From assembly GCA_937891425.1 (NCBI GenBank), contig CALAGD010000048.1:1-24867 (forward strand): 24,867 bases of DNA, written 5' to 3'. The translations under genes were made by a program, and so were the position numbers. The DNA is from an uncultured Pigmentiphaga sp. Lineage in GTDB: Bacteria > Pseudomonadota > Gammaproteobacteria > Burkholderiales > Burkholderiaceae_B. Shown one piece after another: positions 1-7,820 of this stretch. The notes beneath the pieces were generated by a model, which did not search any database, was not told where the DNA came from, and worked only from the letters and a program-made list of their open reading frames with translations. The first letter of the stretch is position 1; the number at the start of each line of letters is the position of its first letter.

Positions 1-16
1 CGTCCGCGCTATCCTT

Positions 17-36
17 CCCCGCCCTGAACGGCGGGG
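17..36. repeat. GC hairpin downstream of ubiK
   Basis: A perfect 7-bp inverted repeat, CCCCGCC and GGCGGGG, flanks a 6-base loop. It is the second of two strong hairpins met by a leftward transcript leaving ubiK. No T-run follows on either strand, so it is not a classical intrinsic terminator; it could protect the 3' end or help factor-dependent termination. Confidence 0.5.
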
Positions 37-57
37 ATTGTCGCGCACAGGGTCAAC

Positions 58-82
58 GCCGGGGCGGAACGACCGCCCCGGC
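58..82. repeat. 10-bp GC stem-loop downstream of ubiK
   Basis: A perfect 10-bp inverted repeat, GCCGGGGCGG and CCGCCCCGGC, has a 5-base loop (AACGA). A third, weaker repeat, GGCCG and CGGCC, lies at 97-112. The cluster sits just after the ubiK stop codon and may end or stabilise the gshB-to-ubiK transcript. No U-tract is visible. Confidence 0.5.
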
Positions 83-143
83 CTGCGTCTCCGCATGGCC
101 GGACCTGCGGCCGAACGTCGGTCCATCCACGTCACCGTCGGGC

Positions 144-425
144 TCAGATGGCCCGGTCACCCTCATCGGGAGCTGGCGGAACTGCATGGTGCTTCGCTTG
201 CATCTCCAGCAGGTCCAGCCGCTCTTCCAGGGCCTTGATGCGCGCGAGAGCCCGCTGCAACAACTCGACCTGCACATCGAACTCTTCACGCGTGACCAGA
301 TCCAGACGATTGAAGGCGTCGGTCATCATGGCCTTGACGTTGCGCTGCAGATCGGCCGCCGGACTGCGCACGATCAGGTCGGAAAGATTTTTCTGTACTT
401 CGTCAAGCCAGGATTTCCGGTCCAT
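144..425 (-). CDS. ubiK: Ubiquinone biosynthesis accessory factor UbiK (BMFP/YqiC family)
   Basis: A 93-residue small acidic protein of the membrane-fusogenic BMFP/YqiC family, now called UbiK, which helps the aerobic ubiquinone-synthesis enzymes. The N-terminal half is amphipathic (start MDRKSWLDEVQKNL, then LQRNVKAMMTDAFNRLDLVTREEFDVQ spread over residues about 25-50). The second half (about 50-78) is a heptad-rich coiled coil, and the tail is Pro/Asp-rich. The start at 425 is chosen over an in-frame ATG at 470 because GGGGTAA lies 5-8 bases upstream and the family begins with this segment. The gene begins 54 bases after the ptsI stop on the same strand, so it may be the last gene of the gshB-PTS operon. 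The family call is by recognition of the sequence pattern. Confidence 0.85.
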   Translation of the reverse strand: MDRKSWLDEVQKNLSDLIVRSPAADLQRNVKAMMTDAFNRLDLVTREEFDVQVELLQRALARIKALEERLDLLEMQAKHHAVPPAPDEGDRAI

Positions 426-479
426 TTCATTACCCCAATTGAAAAGCTGCTTCTGGCACTGCCGTTCCAATGCCGTCGG

Positions 480-2210
480 TCACAACGCCGTGAGGTCGAT
501 CGGTTCGCCGCGGTTGAGCGCCGCGGCCACCTTGGTGCGCAAGGCATTGGTATGCGCCTGCAGGATCTCCCGCTTGACATCGAGCAACTGCTGCGGATGC
601 ATGGAGAACTCGGTGAGGCCCAGCCCCAGCAACAGTCGGGTGAGCCGCACGTCTCCCGCCATCTCGCCGCACACCGACACTGGCTTGTTGGCCCGCGCCC
701 CCGCATTGATGGTGAGCGCAATCAGGCGCAGCACCGCCGGATGCAGAGGATCATAAAGCCGGGCCACTTTGGGATCGGCACGATCGATGGCCAGCGTGTA
801 CTGGATCAGGTCGTTGGTACCGATGGAGAGGAAATCCAGCACCTCAAGAAACGGTTCGATGGCGATGGCGATGGCAGGGATCTCCACCATGGCGCCCACG
901 GCAATGCGTTCGCCGAACGGCAGACCGCGCGCTTGCAGATCGCGTCGAGCCGCATCAATGGCTGCCATGCTGGCATGCACTTCATGCATGTGCGCAACCA
1001 TGGGCAGCAGTATGCGTACCGTACCGTGGGCCGATGCGCGCAGGATGGCACGCAGCTGTGCCTGGAACATCTCCGGCCGCGTCAGGCAGTAACGGATTGC
1101 CCGCTCGCCCAGCGCGGGGTTGGGTGCAACGGCCGCCTCGCCATCGAGGGTCTTGTCGGAGCCGATGTCGAGCGTCCGGATTGTGACCGGCCGGTTGCCC
1201 ATGGTACGCACCACCGAGGCATAGGCCTGGTATTGCTCTTCCTCGGTCGGCAGATCGGGCCGGTTCATGAACAGGAACTCGCTACGGAACAGGCCAATGC
1301 CTTCGGCACCCGTGGCCAGGGCGGTGGCCGCCTCTTCGGGCCATTCGATGTTGGCGTACAACCCGATGCGGATTCCGTCCAGCGTGATCGCGGGCGTATC
1401 GCGCAACTGCGCAAGCGTGGCGCGCTCGGCCGCATACGCCTTCTGCCGGTCGCGGTACTCATCGAGAACCCGGGCCGACGGATTAATGAGGGTTACCCCC
1501 GTCTCGCCGTCCACGATGAGCATGTCGCCATCGCGTACCAGCGCGCGAATATTACCCAGCGCGACCACTGCAGGCACGCCCAGACTGCGGGCGATGATCG
1601 CCATGTGCGATGTCGTACCGCCCAGGTCGGTGACGAAAGCGGCAAACTGCCCGCCTCGCAGCTTGATCATGTCGGCTGGGGAAATGTCGTGCGCCACGAC
1701 GATCAGTGGGTCGGCGGAGTCGTCGGAGCTCGCTGCGGTTGCGGTCGGGTCGGGGGCGCCTGCCAGCACGCGCAGCACGCGCTCGATGACCTGCCGGACG
1801 TCATTGGCCCGGCCACGAAGGTACTCGTCTTCCATGGCGGCGAACTGCTCGCCAAGCTGTTGCCCCTGCGCGGTGATCGCCCACTCGGCGTTTTACTGCC
1901 GTTTGCGGATGAGCGTGAGCGATTCCTCGGCCAGCAGGGGGTCGGCCAGCAGCAGCGCATGCACTTGCAGGATGGACGCAATCTCGCGCGGAGCATCGGG
2001 CGGCAGCTGAGCGCCCATGTTCGACAGCTCGGTGCGGGTCGTTTCGATGGCGGCGCTGAGACGGGCGCATTCGGCCTCGATGTTCTCCGGCGCAATCCGA
2101 TAGTGCGAAACCTCAAGCGCCGCCGGCCCCAGCACCACGGCACGACCGATGGCATAGCCGCGCGATGCAGCCAGGCCATGCAGCGCCACCATTACAGACG
2201 ATGTCGTCAT
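480..2210 (-). pseudogene. ptsI: PTS Enzyme I (PEP-protein phosphotransferase) interrupted by an in-frame stop
   Basis: Enzyme I moves phosphate from phosphoenolpyruvate to HPr. The frame spans 576 sense-length codons, normal for the family, but has TAA at codon 106 (1893-1895). The 105-codon N-terminal part and the part after the stop are in the same frame and align with E. coli EI without a gap, so this is a base substitution and not a frameshift. Motifs after the stop are intact: phospho-His motif GGTTSHMAI (His about 202), the PEP-binding barrel with GIGLFRSEFL and the active-site Cys motif VCGEMAGD. The stop falls inside the HPr-binding helical domain. An internal ATG at 1835 could restart translation but lacks a clear ribosome site. 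The start ATG overlaps the ptsH stop (ATGA) and has AAGGTGA upstream. It could be a true pseudogene, a split enzyme or a sequencing error. Confidence 0.85.
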
Positions 2211-2515
2211 TCACCTTCGCCAAATTTGTCGTTGAACAGTGCCGCGATTTCGGCCAGCGCCTGCTCCGCGTCCGGCCCCCTGGCGTCGACGGTTACCGTG
2301 GTTCCCTTGCCTGCGGCCAGCATCATGACCCCCATGATGCTCTTGGCATTGACGCGCTTTTCACCCTTGGCAATGTGAATCTCGCTGGCAAACCGGCTGG
2401 CCAGCTGGGTGAGCCGGGCCGACGCCCGGGCATGCAACCCCAGCTTGTTGCTCACAACCAGATCGACGGAATGGATTTTTTCCGCTTCGGCCGCCTGGTT
2501 GGCGGCATACGCCAT
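2207..2515 (-). CDS. ptsH: PTS phosphocarrier protein HPr
   Basis: HPr carries phosphate from Enzyme I to EIIA. The core shows the active-site motif NKLGLHARAS (phospho-His), then RVNAKSIMGVMMLAAGKG with the Ser that HPr kinase modifies in many proteobacteria, and ends FGEGE, a typical betaproteobacterial HPr ending. The start is uncertain: the family usually begins about 5 residues before DLVVSNKLG, but no ATG exists there. The nearest are 2515 (102 residues, weak GAAAG) and 2563 (118 residues, AGGA about 11 bases upstream). I chose 2515. Either choice gives a Glu/Ala-rich N-terminal extension of 10 or more residues. The stop overlaps the ptsI start, which suggests translational coupling. 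Confidence 0.88.
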   Translation of the reverse strand: MAYAANQAAEAEKIHSVDLVVSNKLGLHARASARLTQLASRFASEIHIAKGEKRVNAKSIMGVMMLAAGKGTTVTVDARGPDAEQALAEIAALFNDKFGEGE

Positions 2516-2570
2516 GTTTTCTTTCAAGTTTGACAAGTAAGTACTCCAGTCCGCTCCCTGCATGCGTACT

Positions 2571-2990
2571 TCAATCCTGCTCGTTGACATCGAGACGCAA
2601 CATGGCCTTCTGTGCTCCGGCAAGCGCGCGCTCGGCCGCTTCTTCCAGGGGAAGGCAGCGGTACGTCAAGGCTCGCAGCAGCATCGGGGTGTTGGCACCC
2701 GTCAGCACTTCCACGGACCTTCCCTGGGCCCGCGCACGCGCTGCTGCGCGCGCGGATGCATTGCTGGGCGTGGCGCCCACGATGTCAGTCAGTACGAGGC
2801 AGCCGGCCCCAGTGTCGACCTCCTCGATCAGCGTGAGCACACTGGCTTCGGTCTGCTCGGGTGGCGTATCGGGGTCGACGTCGAGCGTACGCACATGCTC
2901 GAGACTTTGGGAACAATGCCGTGCCCCGGCATAAAGCGCGCCCGCCATGGGCGCGTGTGCAACGATGATAATGCCAATGCTGTTGTTCAT
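2571..2990 (-). CDS. PTS EIIA component, mannose/fructose (ManX-like) family
   Basis: A 139-residue cytoplasmic EIIA domain of the mannose family. The N-terminal strand IGIIIVAH places the phosphorylated His at residue 12, and GCLVLTDIVGATPSNAS (about 65-80) is the usual second conserved block. No membrane EIIC/EIID genes lie nearby. Together with ptsH and ptsI this resembles the incomplete, regulatory PTS of many betaproteobacteria, where EIIA is a phosphorylation sensor and not a sugar transporter. The start ATG overlaps the gshB stop (ATGA). Its phosphate would come from the Enzyme I gene that is broken here, which makes its present activity doubtful. Confidence 0.88.
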   Translation of the reverse strand: MNNSIGIIIVAHAPMAGALYAGARHCSQSLEHVRTLDVDPDTPPEQTEASVLTLIEEVDTGAGCLVLTDIVGATPSNASARAAARARAQGRSVEVLTGANTPMLLRALTYRCLPLEEAAERALAGAQKAMLRLDVNEQD

Positions 2991-3961
2991 GCTTGCAGTG
3001 CGTCGCGACGGGCCAGCTCGGCCTCGAGCGCCGACACGAAATGAGCCGCTACATCAAACCCTGTCTGTTGCGTGATCTCGACGAAACACGTCGGACTGGT
3101 GACGTTGATTTCGGTGATATGCCGCCCGATCATGTCCAGACCGATGAGCAGCAACCCACGGTCCTTCAGCTTGCTGCCCACATGCCTTGCCACCTCACGG
3201 TCGTGGTCGTTCAGCGGCTGCGCCACGCCACGGCCACCCGCGGCCAGGTTCCCGCGCGTCTCGCCGGCCAGCGGAATGCGTGCCAGCACGTAGGGAATCG
3301 GCTCGCCCCCGATGATGAGAACCCGCTTGTCGCCTTCAACGATATCGGGAATGTAGCGCTGCGCCATGATCGTGCGCTGCTCGTTGTTGGTCAGCACTTC
3401 GATGATGGAGCTGCGGTTCGGGTCGCCAGGCCGCACCCGGAAAATTCCGCTGCCACCCATGCCATCCAGGGGTTTCAGGATGACGTCTTCATGACGCTCG
3501 CAGAATGCGCGCAGGCGCGCCATGCTGCGCGACACCAGGGTGGGCACCGTATATTCGGGAAACTCGGCGATCGACAGCTTCTCCGGATGGTTGCGCAACG
3601 CCGCGCCACTGTTGAAAACGCGCGCCCCTTCAAGCTCTGCCCGCTGCAGCAGATGGGTGGTGTACAGATACTCGATATCGAAAGGCGGATCTTTCCGCAT
3701 GAGCACGGCCCGGTAGGACGTCAGTGGCGCATCGAGCGGCTCTTCCTCAAGCCACCAGTTCTTGCCACGCAGATCGGCGCTCTCGACCAGCGTGATCCGC
3801 CGCGCCCGCGCCTGCACCCTGCCATCTTCCAGAAAGAGGTCGCCCTGCAACGCTACGTGCAGTTCGTATCCACGCGCGGCCAGTGCCCGCATCATGGCAA
3901 CCGACGAATCCTTGTAGGCCGCCAGAGTGGGCAGCGGATCAACTATGAAAAGAATCTTCAT
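2987..3961 (-). CDS. gshB: Glutathione synthetase
   Basis: A 324-residue ATP-grasp enzyme that joins gamma-glutamylcysteine and glycine to make glutathione in the cytosol. The N-terminal domain starts MKILFIVDPLPTLAAYKDSS, as in the family. The ATP-grasp part has VILKPLDGMGGSGIFRV (about 155-172) and the metal/substrate block TEINVTSPTC near residue 290. The start at 3961 is preferred over in-frame upstream codons because it matches the family N-terminus; the ribosome site is weak (GGTACGCAG). It is the first gene of the leftward operon with EIIA, ptsH and ptsI. A possible -10 lies at 3988-3993. Confidence 0.95.
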   Translation of the reverse strand: MKILFIVDPLPTLAAYKDSSVAMMRALAARGYELHVALQGDLFLEDGRVQARARRITLVESADLRGKNWWLEEEPLDAPLTSYRAVLMRKDPPFDIEYLYTTHLLQRAELEGARVFNSGAALRNHPEKLSIAEFPEYTVPTLVSRSMARLRAFCERHEDVILKPLDGMGGSGIFRVRPGDPNRSSIIEVLTNNEQRTIMAQRYIPDIVEGDKRVLIIGGEPIPYVLARIPLAGETRGNLAAGGRGVAQPLNDHDREVARHVGSKLKDRGLLLIGLDMIGRHITEINVTSPTCFVEITQQTGFDVAAHFVSALEAELARRDALQA

Positions 3962-3987
3962 CTGCGTACCACGCATCAAGGCGCAAG

Positions 3988-3993
3988 ATTTTA
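3988..3993 (-). promoter_or_regulatory. Possible -10 element for gshB
   Basis: TAAAAT on the minus strand lies about 27 bases before the gshB ATG. No good -35 sits at the right spacing, so the call is weak. Confidence 0.25.
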
Positions 3994-4069
3994 ACAATGC
4001 CGATTCTGCCCGGCTCTGCTACAACAGCCCCAGTCAGCGTATCGCCCCGCGCCGCGGAGGAGACTGAGC

Positions 4070-4321
4070 ATGAACCAGGGAATGCAACTTACCGAGCGCC
4101 AGCAACAGTGCCTGTGGCTGGCGTCAAAAGGCAAAACCAGCAGGGAATCGGCCATGATTCTCGGAGTGACCGAGCGCACTGTCAACTTTCATCTGTCGCA
4201 GGCGTTCGCGCGGCTGAACGTGCGCAACAAACAGGCGGCCGTAGCCCGTGCCCTGTCGTTACAACTGCTCGACCGCGGCCATGCCCACCTACTGGATCCG
4301 CACGGAATTGAGGAAGGTTAG
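4070..4321 (+). CDS. Stand-alone LuxR/GerE-type HTH regulator
   Basis: An 83-residue protein that is almost only a LuxR C-terminal DNA-binding domain. Residues about 6-65 hold LTERQQQCLWLASKGKTS, then ILGVTERTVNFHLSQAFARL, the recognition helix pattern, and NKQAAVARAL at the end of the domain. It has no receiver or autoinducer domain, so it resembles small GerE-like regulators whose activity may be set by its own level. The start is well supported by GGAGGAG about 7 bases upstream. It is divergent from gshB with 108 bases between starts, so it could act there; that is inference. Its last 33 bases overlap the end of the lipoprotein gene on the other strand. Confidence 0.85.
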   Translation: MNQGMQLTERQQQCLWLASKGKTSRESAMILGVTERTVNFHLSQAFARLNVRNKQAAVARALSLQLLDRGHAHLLDPHGIEEG

Positions 4322-4882
4322 GGCAACATCGCGCGACAGCCGTTTTTCGGGCCCCAGAGCCACCACGTCGATCAGGCGGTCGCCCACCACGAGGACACGC
4401 CCCATCAGCCACATCGGCTCGCCCGCGGGCGTACCGTATACCTCGAACTCTTCGGCCAGCAGGGGCCTGCGTGCCGGTTCATGCGCATAACGCACCTCTA
4501 CCGGGCCACGCACCACCGGCTTGCCATGCAGGTTGCGCGCCAGGCTGGACTCCACCGCTCTCACGATGTCTCCGATACGCTGCGGGTCGCGGGCGACATC
4601 GCCTGGCAGGTCGACGTGACCAACTGCAAAAACCGCTCCGCCCACCTGGGTGGCCGACATGGTGAACGGCAAGCGGTCGCCGCCGACATCCAGGGTACGG
4701 GTCTCGGATGACAGCTTGCCAGGGAACGCCACGCGCAGGCTGCCGCCGGCAACGGTCAGTTCCCTCCAGTTGTATTCGGGCGTGCAGGCACCCAGCACGA
4801 CGAGCGTGCATGCCATCAGCGCCCTTCCAACATACTGCAGCGCGCGCGTGCGCCAGCTGCACCTGCCTACAATACGCGTCAT
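4289..4882 (-). CDS. Predicted lipoprotein of unknown function
   Basis: A 197-residue protein with an N-terminal Arg-rich region, a hydrophobic segment and the lipobox LGAC (Cys33), so it should be lipidated and held on a membrane facing the periplasm. A shorter start at Met23 (4816) would leave only ten residues before Cys33 and is less likely. The mature part begins with YNWRELTVAGGSLRVAFPGK, has a mixed alpha/beta pattern and no catalytic motif I recognise. It may be a small periplasmic domain fold. The gene is convergent with the LuxR-type gene and its start is only 26 bases from the divergent hydrolase start, so the two promoters must overlap. Confidence 0.75.
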   Translation of the reverse strand: MTRIVGRCSWRTRALQYVGRALMACTLVVLGACTPEYNWRELTVAGGSLRVAFPGKLSSETRTLDVGGDRLPFTMSATQVGGAVFAVGHVDLPGDVARDPQRIGDIVRAVESSLARNLHGKPVVRGPVEVRYAHEPARRPLLAEEFEVYGTPAGEPMWLMGRVLVVGDRLIDVVALGPEKRLSRDVALTFLNSVRIQ

Positions 4883-4908
4883 CCAGCAACCTGCCTGTCT
4901 GTCCCGGA

Positions 4909-5763
4909 ATGGCCAACGGAGAAGCCCCATTGTCGCCGATTTCCCTGTCTGCTGCTGCAGACGGCACACCTATCGCCAACTACCGCTGGTCACCAGGGTC
5001 AGCCGGAACCGTCCCGCGCCGGGGAATCTATCTGCTGCATGGTCTCAGCGAGTACGCCGGTCGGTACGGACACGTCGCGGCATGGCTGGCAGCGCGCGGC
5101 TGGGAAGTGGCGGCACACGACCATCGCGGCCATGGCCGCTCCGGCGGGCCACGGGCCACCATTCCCCGGCGCAACCAACTTGTGCTGGACGCCGAAGAGC
5201 GCATCGCCGCCTTTGCCGCGGAGCTCCAGTCGGCGCCCATCGTGCTGGGGCACAGCATGGGAGGGCTGATCGCCACTCTGGTTGCCTTCCGTCAGCAGGT
5301 CGAGATGGCTGGCCTGGTGCTCTGCAGCCCCGCCTTTCGCGTGGAGCTGCCCCGGCACATGCGCTGCGCGCTCAAGGTGCTGTCAGTCGTGGCCCCCAAC
5401 TGGCGCAAGCATCACGACAACTACCGGCCCATCCTTACCCATGATCCCGTCGTCACCCGTCAGTATCTCGCCGACCCGCTGGTGAACCGGGTCATTACCC
5501 CGCGCCTGGCAGCCTTCATCTGCGAGAGCGGTCCCCGGGCCGTTGCGCTCGCTCCGCGGCTGCACTGCCCCACTCTGCTGCTGGTGTCGGGCGACGATCG
5601 GGTCGTGTCGCCCGAGGGCAGCCGCGCCTTTGCCGCCAGCGCCCCCAAGGGGCTGCTTACCCTGCGCTGGTACGATGACGCGTGGCACGAACTGCTGAAC
5701 GAAGCACCTGCCCATGCAGGCCCGGTATTTGCCGATCTTGACGCCTGGCTGGGGCAGGTGTAA
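4909..5763 (+). CDS. Alpha/beta hydrolase, lysophospholipase / monoacylglycerol lipase-like
   Basis: A 284-residue hydrolase of the Hydrolase_4 (serine aminopeptidase S33-like) group. Oxyanion and early motifs are YLLHGLSEYAGRY and AHDHRGHGRSGG. The nucleophile elbow is VLGHSMGGL (Ser about 121). The acid is probably in LLLVSGDDRVVSPEG, and the His is in DAWHELLNE near the C-terminus. No signal peptide is visible, so it is likely cytoplasmic or peripheral. The natural substrate is probably a lysophospholipid or monoglyceride, by family. The start is the ATG at 4909, as the upstream open frame runs through the lipoprotein gene; its ribosome site is weak. Confidence 0.85.
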   Translation: MANGEAPLSPISLSAAADGTPIANYRWSPGSAGTVPRRGIYLLHGLSEYAGRYGHVAAWLAARGWEVAAHDHRGHGRSGGPRATIPRRNQLVLDAEERIAAFAAELQSAPIVLGHSMGGLIATLVAFRQQVEMAGLVLCSPAFRVELPRHMRCALKVLSVVAPNWRKHHDNYRPILTHDPVVTRQYLADPLVNRVITPRLAAFICESGPRAVALAPRLHCPTLLLVSGDDRVVSPEGSRAFAASAPKGLLTLRWYDDAWHELLNEAPAHAGPVFADLDAWLGQV

Positions 5764-5861
5764 TCAGAGACCCGAAACGCCAAACTCTCGATCACTTTCT
5801 CCCAAATGCGCTATAACCCGCCCTGTGATTTCTGTCGTCTGACCTGAAACAAGGAACTCGC

Positions 5862-7451
5862 TTGACCGACTTGTTGGCTCGCCGTCTCGATCTGTTGTCT
5901 CAGCCCAGGCATCGTGACCTGCTGGCGCACTGCATCCGCGGGATAGAAAAGGAAAGCCTGCGCGTTACCGCGGACGGCCAGCTCGCACTCACACCCCACC
6001 CCGCCGGCCTGGGCTCTGCCCTGACACACCCGCACATCACGACGGATTATTCCGAGTCGCTGCTGGAGTTCGTCACCAGCGCCCGCCCCGCGCTCGAGGA
6101 GGTCATCGACGAGCTCGTCGACATCCACCGCTTCGTGTATGCCAAGCTGGGCGACGAAATCCTGTGGAACCAGTCGATGCCGCCCATCCTGCCGCCGGAA
6201 CCCGACATTCCAATCGCGTGGTACGGCACGTCGAACAACGGCATGCTCAAGCACGTGTACCGGCGCGGCCTGGCCGTGCGCTATGGCAAGGCCATGCAGT
6301 GCATTGCCGGCATCCATTACAACTTCTCGCTGGCGCCCCCGGTCTGGCAAGTACTGGCACCACCCGACGATGGGCGCGACCCGCAAACGCGCCAGTCTGA
6401 AGCGTATCTCGCGCTCATTCGCAATTTCACGCGCTACAGCTGGCTACTGGTGTATCTGTTCGGGGCATCGCCAGCGTTGTCCGAGGGCTTCGTGGCGGGC
6501 AAACCCCACCACCTCGAACACCTGCACGGGGATACCCTGTATCTCCCTTGGGCGACCAGTCTGCGCATGAGCGATCTGGGCTACCAGAACAAGGCGCAGG
6601 CCGGGCTGAAGCCGTGTTACACCGATTTGCCCTCCTACCTCAGAAACCTCTATCACGCCGTCAACCAGCCCTGGCCCGAATACGAGCGCATCGGCACCCA
6701 TCGCAACGGCGAGTGGATCCAGCTCAACACCCACATCCTGCAGATCGAGAACGAGTACTACTCGAGCATCCGGCCCAAGCGCGTTGCGCGAAGAGGCGAA
6801 CGCCCCTTGCGTGCCCTGCAGGAACGAGGCGTGGAATACGTCGAAGTGCGCTGCATCGACATCAACCCTTTCGAACCGGTGGGAATCGATCGCATCAGTG
6901 GCCGCTTCATTGAGGCTTTCCTGATCACGTGCGCCCTCGAAGACAGTCCCAATCTTCCGTGCGATGGCTGGTGCCTGGAAAGCGGTCGAAATTTCGTGAA
7001 AGTCGTCACCGAGGGGCGCAAACCCGGCCTCACCCTGGCGCGCCAGGGGCAGGAAATTCCGCTGGCAGACTGGGCACACGAACTTCTGAACCGCATTTCG
7101 ATCTGTGCCGCCGCCCTTGATGACGCGCAGGGACACGGCGAATACACCACCGCGGTACGCATCCAGCGCAACAAGGTCGACAATCCGGCCCTGACGCCAT
7201 CGGCGCGCGTGCTCGACCTGCTTGCCAGCACGGGCAAGACCCTGCAGGAGCTTTCCCTCGAGCTCAGCCAGCAGCACGCGCGCGCCTTCCGCGCCACCCC
7301 GCTGTCGGGCACACGCCTGCGTGCCTTTGAGGAACTCAGCCTGCGGTCGCTTGAGGAACAGCGCGAACTGGAAGCCCAACCCGACTGTTCGTTCGACGAG
7401 TATGTGGCGCGCTATCAGGCAAGCCTGTTGCCCGAGGCGGCACCGGACTGA
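5862..7451 (+). CDS. gshA: Glutamate-cysteine ligase
   Basis: A 529-residue proteobacterial-type gamma-glutamylcysteine synthetase, which makes gamma-glutamylcysteine from glutamate and cysteine, the first and limiting step of glutathione synthesis. Family blocks seen: GIEKESLRV (about 27-35), TTDYSESLLEF, ILWNQSMPP, IAGIHYNFS, YLFGASPA and EVRCIDINPFEP. Length is close to the E. coli enzyme (518). The start is a TTG, with AAGGAA 7 bases upstream; no better ATG lies in frame. The 98-base gap from the hydrolase and lack of overlap suggest its own promoter. gshB lies only about 2 kb away on the other strand. Confidence 0.95.
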   Translation: MTDLLARRLDLLSQPRHRDLLAHCIRGIEKESLRVTADGQLALTPHPAGLGSALTHPHITTDYSESLLEFVTSARPALEEVIDELVDIHRFVYAKLGDEILWNQSMPPILPPEPDIPIAWYGTSNNGMLKHVYRRGLAVRYGKAMQCIAGIHYNFSLAPPVWQVLAPPDDGRDPQTRQSEAYLALIRNFTRYSWLLVYLFGASPALSEGFVAGKPHHLEHLHGDTLYLPWATSLRMSDLGYQNKAQAGLKPCYTDLPSYLRNLYHAVNQPWPEYERIGTHRNGEWIQLNTHILQIENEYYSSIRPKRVARRGERPLRALQERGVEYVEVRCIDINPFEPVGIDRISGRFIEAFLITCALEDSPNLPCDGWCLESGRNFVKVVTEGRKPGLTLARQGQEIPLADWAHELLNRISICAAALDDAQGHGEYTTAVRIQRNKVDNPALTPSARVLDLLASTGKTLQELSLELSQQHARAFRATPLSGTRLRAFEELSLRSLEEQRELEAQPDCSFDEYVARYQASLLPEAAPD

Positions 7452-7535
7452 GTTCACATGCCGTGATGCGCGCCTGGCAAGGCGTACGTCGGCCAGACAT
7501 GAACCGCGAGGAGAAAAAAAGAGAAAGGAGGAAGG

Positions 7536-7611
7536 TGGCGCGCCCGGCTGGGATCGAACCAGCGACCCTTGGCTTCGGAGGCCAATACTCTATCCACTGA
7601 GCTACGGGCGC
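7536..7611 (-). tRNA. tRNA-Arg (anticodon CCG)
   Basis: A 76-base cloverleaf including an encoded CCA. The acceptor stem GCGCCCG pairs with CGGGCGC, the anticodon stem TTGGC pairs with GCCAA, and the loop CTCCGAA gives anticodon CCG (codon CGG). The T arm is GCTGG-TTCGATC-CCAGC. It lies antisense between gshA and the cytochrome gene. After the CCA a leftward transcript meets pyrimidine-rich sequence with a run of seven T, a likely termination zone. Confidence 0.97.
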
Positions 7612-7630
7612 ATAAGCAAGAGAATCCAGA

Positions 7631-7636
7631 ATTTTA
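7631..7636 (-). promoter_or_regulatory. Probable -10 element of tRNA-Arg
   Basis: TAAAAT on the minus strand lies 19 bases before the mature 5' end of the tRNA, which fits a short leader. A weak TTCTGT sits 17 bases upstream as a possible -35. Confidence 0.45.
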
Positions 7637-7723
7637 CCCTAGTTCTTTCTCATACAGAAATCCGTGCAGCAGCATCCCCGCAACGGCGCCAGCAGCCGTG
7701 TTTCGGCTGAACCGTCGTACCGC

Positions 7724-7729
7724 TATAAT
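7724..7729 (+). promoter_or_regulatory. Perfect -10 hexamer upstream of the cytochrome c gene
   Basis: TATAAT, with TTTCGG 17 bases upstream as a poor -35. It gives a leader of about 85 bases before the cytochrome ATG. Confidence 0.5.
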
Positions 7730-7820
7730 CGGACGTTTTGTGCACTGGGATATTTGTTGCAATAGTTTTTGCTGCCCGGTTTGCCCCTGTTTTTTGACCC
7801 ACTCGTCTGCAGGACCGCTC

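Noticed and set aside
186..2378. A 730-codon open frame on the plus strand opposite ptsI and ptsH
   Set aside because: It is the antisense shadow of the GC-rich ptsI/ptsH genes; its sequence has no family motifs, while the minus strand clearly encodes PTS proteins.
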